Below the pieces are notes generated by a model. It was not told where the DNA came from. It searched no databases and worked only from the letters and a program-made list of their open reading frames with translations. Position numbers and translations under genes: made by a program. Shown here piece by piece: positions 56,457 to 64,000 of a stretch of 64,000 bases of DNA; the stretch's first letter is position 1; each line of letters starts with the position of its first letter. The DNA lies in NCBI GenBank assembly GCA_026168455.1, contig CM047425.1:40568711-40632710 (forward strand), given 5' to 3'. This stretch comes from Theocolax elegans. Its lineage: Eukaryota > Arthropoda > Insecta > Hymenoptera > Cerocephalidae.

Positions 56457-57545
56457 TTAATGAAACATATTTTAATGCAGATTTTAATCCTGCTGGAAAT
56501 GCTCAGTTAATTCCGATTTATACCGACAATTTTAGAGTCTTCGATTATCTGAATTAATCAGTTTAGTAAAAAAGATGCCATATTAATATATGTAGATTCT
56601 ACTCAGATTCAGTTGAGAATATGTGCTTTATCGGATATTATTTGGGAGTATTTGATTGAAATCTATCCGCAATAATCGGTTATATAACGGTAGTCTATAA
56701 CCTCATTTTTAAGTATGGTTTTCTACGATTACAAATAATTACCGCTGGAACGTCATACAAGAACTTTACGCTGGATGTAGAAAGTTAGGACAGCTTGAAA
56801 TAACATTTTGATCTGATAACATCATATTTCGATAACAATTATTCTTTTTATAAAGAGTTTGGACGTCTTAGTAAGATTTTTCTCGAAAAACACGACTTAA
56901 GCTTTACATTGTACGGTCATAGAACAATTATCATCAACGAGAGACCAGAGTCTAATTACGATGTTATAGGAGAAAATGACATTGAATGCTAACTGAAAAT
57001 ACATCTTGTAAGAAGAAAAAGTTCGTCATAATCCACCAGCTATAGTAATAGAACAATCAACGTTTGATGGACTTCGAAACCAGAGCGGATTGATAGACTT
57101 GCATCTTTGATTACCCGAAGAAACAGTTGGTAAAGTTAATAGAACTGTTGATTGTCCACTCGAATTTTTAAAAGATATACTTGGATATGAGGGAAGTGGA
57201 ACACTAAAAGTACTTTACAAGACTTTAAAGTGTTTAAACAGTACTATTCAACCCAGTATGCTGACATAGAAGGGCTGTCATCGAGAAAATGGTCGACGAC
57301 GATAACAATGGGTTCAAGTATATATATTTACAAATTGTGTTGAGTGAAATTTACGCGTTCGACTTACCCTTGATTTCAAAAGATTTATACGCTATCATGT
57401 TTGAAGAATAGTATAAATACAAATCACTCACCCAAGTTTACTCATTCTATTTCGATACTCGCATCTACATTGGTCCACACATCAGCAATCCAGAGTACGA
57501 GCCTCTACTAGATAAACGAGAAAAAAATAACGAAAACAAATTCAA
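56457..57545 (+). pseudogene. Unrecognised multi-stop coding remnant
   Basis: Long stretches of plausible protein are separated by stops and frameshifts. Blocks include QLIPIYTDNFRVFDYLN (about 56510), STQIQLRICALSDIIWEYLI (about 56600), FYKEFGRLSKIFLEKHDLSF with LYGHRTIIINERPESNYDVI (about 56850-56970), PLEFLKDILGYEGSGTLKVL (about 57160) and YIGPHISNPEYEPLLDKRE (about 57470). The composition is globular rather than repetitive. I cannot name the family. A TE protein or a fragment of an endogenised large DNA virus are both possible. Confidence 0.5.
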
Positions 57546-57755
57546 ATCTCAAAAGAAAAAATACAGTGAAAAAGTTTTTATAAATACTTGTAGTATACCA
57601 AAAAAAAGATGGTTGTAAAAAAAAGTAATTTTTATGACAACTTTATATGTTAATAAATAACAATTCAATATTTAATCAAAAGAGAATATTCAATTAGTTA
57701 CTCTACCACTATAACCATTTTACTTTTTTCTTTCATGTATACATTTAACTAATTA

Positions 57756-57789
<34 letters not shown>

Positions 57790-58080
57790 GGGTTTTTTAA
57801 AGGTGTATATTTTGCTTGTCTAACTAATTGCATACATTTTGTAACATTGAAACATGCATCTTAAAGATATGCTTTACCTTCACTTAATAAATGAATTGAC
57901 CGACATTAATTGGTTTTTCAAATTTATCTTTTAATTTGCATATTTTTTCTAATGCATAAGTTAAGGCACATTCTATGATATGCAGCTATTGTACGTATGC
58001 TAAAACAATTTTGAAAAATAAAAATCAAACACTGTATTTAAAAAGTTAAATACAGAAATCTATAATCTGTGCGGGCCATC
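57546..58080. other. AT-rich stretch with a short (GA)n run
   Basis: GA dinucleotides at 57761-57787; otherwise AT-rich without features I can support. Confidence 0.6.
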
Positions 58081-58099
58081 CATAAACTTTGATTCGTAA

Positions 58100-59150
58100 G
58101 TGTGCCATATCGGCACGAACAGTTTCATGCTTTCAAAATTAAATATCTCCGCGTTACAACAAAGAAGCATCGGACTCCCAAGGGCGCCCTGTTCTGTTTA
58201 CAAATATATTCAGGCACATTTATCAGCGCGAGAGTTTATAATCCATTGCAAAAATTTTCACAACACGATTGAGCTTGGAACGTGGCATCGGTTTAGAGCG
58301 GAAATGTTCACGACAGTTGGCGGCAATCCGGTACCACTTCAGCGTCTCTACCAATCATCACCATCGACACGCAACCTGCTTACATTTCTTCCGAATTCAA
58401 TTCAACAATATCGACGTTAAGATACAATCATTTAGAAATATCTGCATTATTTGCAACTTAAGAATCAATAGTAAGGATCAAGCAGAAGAATGTGTAAAGT
58501 GCAGTACTATAACACATGATAATTGTTTCGCCACTATACCAGGCACTGTGCAGTATCATTGTTGCCAACTCGCAGGAGCAAACGCAAAAAGACAATTTAA
58601 TCTGTGAGCCTTGCAAGGGCAGTAGCTGCCGGACCAAGCTCGAGTGTTGAAGCACCCACTCTCACCGCGGCACAGAACACGCACATCCCCACCGCCGGGA
58701 GTTCCAAGAGACTCGCATCGCTCCAATCGCCATCATGCGTGCAGGTTACTAAGCAATCTCGCCGCGCTGCCCCTCCTTGTCAAACCACCTACCTATGCGC
58801 GGCGACTGCAGCCACCGCAGGAATGACCGTTCTCCCTGCTAAATTCGCGCATCAAATCAAGAAGAATCCAAAGCGTACAATTGAACGTTTTATTACACGG
58901 CTTCAAAGTAAGGTCGATAGGTTCTTTCGGGCAAAGTTGAGGCACAAAATAACTTCCATCCAACGGCAAAGGATACCTGCGAGATATTTGTACTCGGTAT
59001 TCTGCAGGAGATTGACCTGCCTGACAATAAAGTAACAAAACGTATTTTAAATACAATAAAACTTTCTACACTAGTCCGGCAGGTCATCAGCAATTATAAA
59101 GGTCTTGTAATTCGCCTCACGTTGCTTTAAGTCCGTGACCTGGTGCTCGA
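58100..59150 (+). pseudogene. LINE ORF1-like protein with PHD-type zinc finger, frameshifted
   Basis: Overlapping frames 58100-58420, 58269-58607 and 58604-59035. The middle one holds CIICNLRINSKDQAEECVKC then HDNCF and a late Cys pair, a C-x2-C ... C-x2-C-x4-H-x2-C arrangement of PHD fingers, seen in ORF1 proteins of CR1/L2-type LINEs. Then comes a low-complexity Ser/Ala/Pro segment and a basic region. Readable sequence near 59000-59090 (VLGILQEIDLPDNK-like) fits the end of such an ORF1. It precedes an endonuclease in the same orientation. Confidence 0.6.
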
Positions 59151-59249
59151 AAATTCGTGTCATTTCAGGTATTGATCGGTCAAAGATATCTTCATCATAG
59201 GAGGGGAAACATCTAGACTCATCACAGTTCTTTAGCCTAAGCCAATACA

Positions 59250-60010
59250 TTAATTATGGACGAAGAATCTTCGACGTTCAAACGAATTGAGTTATGCGCG
59301 GCCAATAATCTTCAAATGCAATGTCTTTTTGCGGAAGGGCAAAGGGGGTATGCAAAGCAGGATTAGAAATGAAACAGACCTCCTTTACCTTTCTCCCCGC
59401 ACTAATAACCAATCAAACAATTACTCTGGGTGAGTGGCGGGTGGCCAGGTTTCATCTAAGCATCCGTGTTCTTGCTCAATTTTTCATAGTATTATCAATA
59501 GCTTAAAAACGCATTTTTTCTCGATCGAAGCACTCATGTATACATCACATTACGACATCATAGAGTTCTCCAAAATTTTCCTTACTGAACTTGGCTCTTT
59601 CAAGAAAACTACGTCTTTCTGGATATATGCCATTTACATTAGATCTAGTAGGTAAGGAGGGTTGAGGTGTTGCAGCATGCGTTTGCGACGTTTATAGGGT
59701 TCAACCTCTTGTTCAAATAGACTCTGTTTTTTCCAACAAACCGGAGTACATCATTCTCAAAGTTATTGGCTTAACATTTAATTTGCTCCTATGTGTTGTC
59801 TGCAGGACACCCACGGCTACTTATCCATCTAAATTTTTCATAACTATCACTGAGTACCTGTTTCTTTGTGATCACATGATCATAACGAGAGACTTCAATA
59901 TTAATATGTTAGCGAAAGATGGAGCAGACGCCATGATGAGAACTAATCTGAGAGCATTTATAAGGGAAGTACTTGGTCTTCGGGAAACGGATTTTATTCT
60001 AACTTTGATA
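59250..60010 (+). pseudogene. LINE ORF2 APE-type endonuclease fragment
   Basis: Blocks in several frames follow the order of an AP-like endonuclease of non-LTR elements: a KTHFFSIEALMYTSHYDIIE segment, a VAACVCDVYRV-like strand, PEYIILKVI, LLCVVCRTPTATYPSKFF and HMIITRDFNINML, corresponding to the catalytic GDFNIN motif with G changed to R. No reverse transcriptase follows; the frame runs into the MITE at 59.98 kb. With the PHD-type ORF1 upstream this fits a CR1/L2-like element. Confidence 0.68.
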
Positions 60011-60530
60011 TGTTTTTGTAATATAAGAATAGGAAGAAAGCCATGTTATTACTTGCTAATAGCCACTTTTACAAAAGTTATTCAACATCTAACAATAATT
60101 TTAATCAAAAGTATTTCCATTTTGATTGCTTATAGCATTTGAAAGAAGAAGATATATTTTATAAAAAAAATAAGAAATCAAAGAAATTTTAACCAAAATT
60201 TAATATAAAAAATTTATTTTCTCTTTTGGCTTAAAATTCTTCAATTTCTTATTATCTCATACCTTTGCTCCAAATTGAGCAATTCAAGCTCATTTTTTTA
60301 AAACTATAACTACTTGAAATCAACTATCTTCTAGCTTTTAGTTTGAGTTCCTATAAATATTGGTTTTTGAGTTATAAGCGATAAAGTTGGAAGTAATTTT
60401 TATTGAATTTTTTGTTAAATATCGAATAACTTTTGTAAAAGTGGCTATTGGCAATTAATAACATGACTTTCTTCATATTTTTATATTACAAAGATATACC
60501 ATAGTTAGGACAAGATCCGTTTTCCGGAGG
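59978..60530. mobile_element. ~550-bp foldback MITE, ~170-bp arms
   Basis: Arms 59979-60145 and 60353-60528 are imperfect reverse complements (about 80%), with ends CGGGAAACGGATTTTATTCT and GACAAGATCCGTTTTCCGG. It interrupts the LINE endonuclease fragment. A relative lies at 47.63 kb. Confidence 0.8.
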
Positions 60531-60810
60531 TGAAAAACTTCCCTTGTAAGTCGGTTGCTGAATGCGTGTGTTAAATTTGTGTGGGGCAATGTACATTAGA
60601 GAGCTCAAGTAACTTAATATGGCTTGCATTAGAAATTCATTGTCATCACTGCATTTGATATCATCTCTCATAATTCACCACATTATCTTGCGCAACATTT
60701 CACCTTACGTATTTACTCATCAACAACTCGCATACCTGCTCGTCATCTTCCCTCGTACTTAAAGGGGTGCCATAGTGAAAAACTATCGACGAAGCGTCGG
60801 TAATGTAGTG

Positions 60811-60901
60811 AGCTGTAATGTACTAGTAGCGCCATCATCCGTCGAACAATTATATTAATCTATAACCTCACAGTAGATGGCGCCAATAGTACATTCCAGC
60901 T
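60811..60901. repeat. Short inverted repeat with 26-bp arms
   Basis: AGCTGTAATGTACTAGTAGC.. at 60811-60836 pairs with ..GCGCCAATAGTACATTCCAGCT at 60876-60901, three mismatches. It may be a very small MITE. Confidence 0.65.
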
Positions 60902-60954
60902 ATCATATTCATTCACAAATAACCTTTGTAGATTGCATTATTTAACATAAAATA

Positions 60955-61560
60955 TGCATACGATGCAGGAATATTTTAATCAGAATTTTTACAATAATCT
61001 TTTTGACAACAATTGCTATACATTTTCTGTGCAATCGTTTTCTGCATTTTGATACGCAGACGATGCAGGAATTTTGAAACCAAAATTATTACAATAATCA
61101 ATTATACAACTAATGCTATACATAATTCTATGCGATCGTTTTCTGCATTTTGTTAGGCAGACGATGCACGAATTGTTACAATAAAATTATACAATAAACA
61201 TTTAGACAACTACTGCTAGACATTTTCCATGCAATCGTTTTCTGCATTTTGATACGCAGACGATGCAGGAATTTTGAAACCAAAATTATTACAATAATCA
61301 ATTAAATAACTATTGCTACACATAATTCTATGCGATCGTTTTCTGCATTTTGTTGGGCAGACGATGCACGAATTGTTACCATAAAATTATACCATGATCA
61401 TTTTGACAACTACTGCTATACAGTTTCCATGCAATCGTTTTCTGCATTTTCATCCGCAGACGATGCAGGAATTTTAAACCAAAATTATTACAATAATCTA
61501 TTTAACAACTATTGCTATATATTTTTTTTTTTTTAGTAAAACGATTTTGACTGTATTACT
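60955..61560 (-). repeat. ~100-bp satellite, inverted copy of the 30-38 kb family
   Basis: About six monomers with GACGATGCAGGAATTTT and GACGATGCACGAATTG alternating, spaced 95-107 bp (near 60964, 61061, 61157, 61258, 61359, 61458). They match the early, unordered monomers at 29.9-30.4 kb better than the higher-order units, so this array looks like the unamplified state. Confidence 0.9.
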
Positions 61561-61599
61561 ACACTTTTTATGCATTCGTTTTCTGCATCTGATACGCTG

Positions 61600-64000
61600 T
61601 TCAATGCAATCACTATATGAATTACCTTATTTTACTCAAAGCTACTTAATAAAAATTTATGTTGGCATCGTAGCTAAGCGCTAGCTGGTGTTGACATGGG
61701 CATCACAAACAGTAGATAGATGCAGGACTAGTTGGCTAGTAGACAGCAGATAAATAAAGGATCCATTGTCATCGCAGTCTGCATTTAGTGGAAGATTCTA
61801 TGAATGTTGTACTAAACTTCAATCCTAATCCGACCACTGACAGGGATGTACATATGCACTTAGACATTAACCTGGAAGTACCTAAAAAGTTTTTTTACAT
61901 GAACTAATCATTCACACATATGAAAGAAAACCGATGCAATAATTGAAGAGTAAGAACAGTAACCTAATCTACAAACGCAACCCTCATAATTACGGTCAAT
62001 CGGTTAATTTTTCACTCACAAGATAGTCCTACATCCTTCACACATAATTTGATTGTACTTCTTTAGGTAGAGTATAAGATCTGCATAATGGTTTGACTTT
62101 GGGTATTATTTCCAGAGACAATAATATGTATGCAATCAAACATAACCTTTACTATGTGTATGCAAGGAGTACCTGAAACTTCTCGTATATGGACTGCTTA
62201 ATTACTAATATGGACAAAAGCCGTTGCACTAATTGAAGTACTTGGGTTTGGTAGATGATTAGTGGACGTAAATATGAAAAGTAACCAACTCACAGGTAGA
62301 GATCCTATGGCTACTGTAACCAGCAGTTAGATGGGAATTCCATTGCTATTGTAGACAGTTGTTCAAGGTCCAATTGGCAATTGTATTCAGCATTAGCTAG
62401 AGGATACAATGACATCATAGGTCTACTGTTAATTCGAAAATTTGATGGCTTTAGTAGCTATCTATTAGTAACAGGAGGTTACCTGGATTAAGAAAGACCA
62501 AATGAATATCAATCCGGATCCGACTACTGACAGGGATGTACAAATGCACTTTGACGCCAACCTGGAAGTATCTAAAAAGTTTTTTGTACATGAACTAAAC
62601 ATTCATACAAATAGAAAATGATCAATGCAATAATTGGAGCGAAAAAACAGCAACTTAACCTATAAACACAACTCTTATAAATACCTCACCTACAAGATAG
62701 CCCGACATCCATCATACATGATTTGTTTGCAGTTCCTTGGGTATCAAACATAATCTTTAAATCGGACGCGATCAAACACTGGATAGCTGGGTATTTATCT
62801 TATACAAGAGTAATTGTATGAGCTCGGCAACATTGAAGTAGTCAGAAAAATCAACATCCAGTATTTCGAAATTTGCACCATATACCACAAAAAACACAAC
62901 AATGTTTACAAGCCGTTTTGTTATCCAGCTGAAACGGTCACGAGCGACGTGAACCTTACTAGTATCGACGCGGGAAACACAACTGCGCATGTGCGCACGG
63001 ACTCTAGTCGAACGAGAGACCGACGCAACCCGTTTTATCGACACTCGCGCCTTGATAAAAGGCCGTGATTTCTTATTAATTTTTACTAATTTGTATAGCA
63101 TCTATTAATGCATAGCAATCTACTACATAACTATCAGAATTAATTAAAAACTATTATTATCAAGTAATTTAAATAATACGTGAAATTTTTTAAATTATGC
63201 GATATTCAACCTCACATAATGACGAATATAGCCTACGCGGCCGGCTAACTCGATGACTAGACGCGCGAGCCGGCCGCGTAGGCCTCTGGCCGACAATTTT
63301 TCGCTTTTTTAAACGTGCTTGATTTTTGTTTGTCATTTTACGAGTTTATTTAAAGTCTATGAATGTGTGCTGATGCAGAAACAATAAACATATATAATTA
63401 TTATTTTAATAAATAAACAAGATTAATATTATTTGTAATTTTTCGCATTTTAAAACGGATTTAATAATTATTTTTTGTTTCGTTTTTAAAAATGTATCTA
63501 AAGTCTATAGATATCTGGTTTTGTGTTAAACAATAATCAAGTAATATAATAATTTTTTTTATTAAATAAACAATACAAAGATTTTTGTTATTTTTGCTTT
63601 TTGAAATGCTTTTATTTATTCGTTATTTTTTTGTTTCAACTAATATAATTACTAATTCAATTATGAATTTATAATATTTATCAGTAAATAATAAATATAA
63701 ATAATATTTGTGATTTATCGATATAGAAAAACCCATTGCTACTTTGTTCAGTCAATCGACAGATATTTTAAATCGAGTTAATCCCCCACCCCCCCAAAAT
63801 GATTTCTAGCCTTACACACCGACGAACATAGCCTACGCGACCGGCTTACTCGACGACTAGACCCACCAACCGGCCGCCTAGGCCTCCGACTGACAATTTT
63901 TCACTCCTTAAAACGACCTTGATTTTTGTTTGTCATTTTACGAATAAATCTAAAGTTTATAGATGTGTAGTTTTGTACAAACAATTACCAGATATAATTA
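61600..64000 (-). repeat. Repeat module R, inverted counterpart of module L, cut by window end
   Basis: Reverse complement of module L in the same block order, from GTTGGCATCGTAGCTAAGCG near the satellite outward. It contains a duplication at 62.5-62.8 kb of the 61.8-62.1 kb part (CCGACTACTGACAGGGATGT), the CpG-rich segment at 62.95-63.07 kb, the CCGGCCGCGTAGGCCTC terminus at 63280-63300, and a second terminus copy at 63820-63915 after AT-rich sub-repeats. It continues past 64000. Confidence 0.85.

Overview
The window is AT-rich eukaryotic, insect-like DNA built almost entirely of repeats and dead mobile elements. It holds a Maverick/Polinton fossil, two piggyBac transposase pseudogenes, tRNA-derived SINEs with exact target-site duplications, LINE fragments, a Penelope-type hammerhead motif, a Helitron-type zinc-motif fragment, foldback elements and three satellite families. 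I see no intact host protein gene. Hymenoptera is plausible but is inference only.

Layout. 1-4.4 kb: Polinton fossil (PolB, integrase, minor capsid, small core-type protein, major capsid), all broken, with a SINE insertion. 5.1-7.2 kb: remnant of an unclassified TE-like gene split by a SINE. 7.80-15.0 kb: tandem array of a ~388-bp satellite, 16 full units one way, one partial unit, then 2 full units plus fragments inverted. 15-20.6 kb: sparse, with a second full SINE copy. 20.6-26.2 kb: TC/GA microsatellites with two LINE 3' ends nested in them. 26.9-27.9 kb: ~1-kb foldback hairpin. 27.98-29.6 kb: repeat module L, followed by 8.7 kb of ~100-bp satellite arranged as ~400-bp higher-order repeats. 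38.6-48.2 kb: Penelope-type ribozyme motif, piggyBac remnants, TTAA-flanked foldback MITE, SINE fragment, and a diverged relative of the 388-bp satellite. 48.19-54.02 kb: nested foldback element with tandem-repeat arms carrying two mirror copies of a Helitron-type ORF fragment. 54-60.9 kb: LINE tail in TC repeats, LTR-like block, unrecognised multi-stop coding remnant, PHD-finger/endonuclease LINE, MITE. 60.95-64 kb: the same satellite and module (R) as at 28-38 kb, in inverted orientation and running off the window.

The main discovery candidate is that every full unit of the 388-bp satellite carries, on one strand, a complete type III hammerhead ribozyme: canonical CTGANGA and GAAA cores, three perfect stems, a GTC cleavage site, and loops I and II with 11 perfectly complementary nucleotides. 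Eighteen intact copies are present. The array is flanked by an 18-bp direct repeat. Together this fits a retrozyme-like or viroid-like system in which multimeric transcripts cut themselves into ~388-nt monomers.
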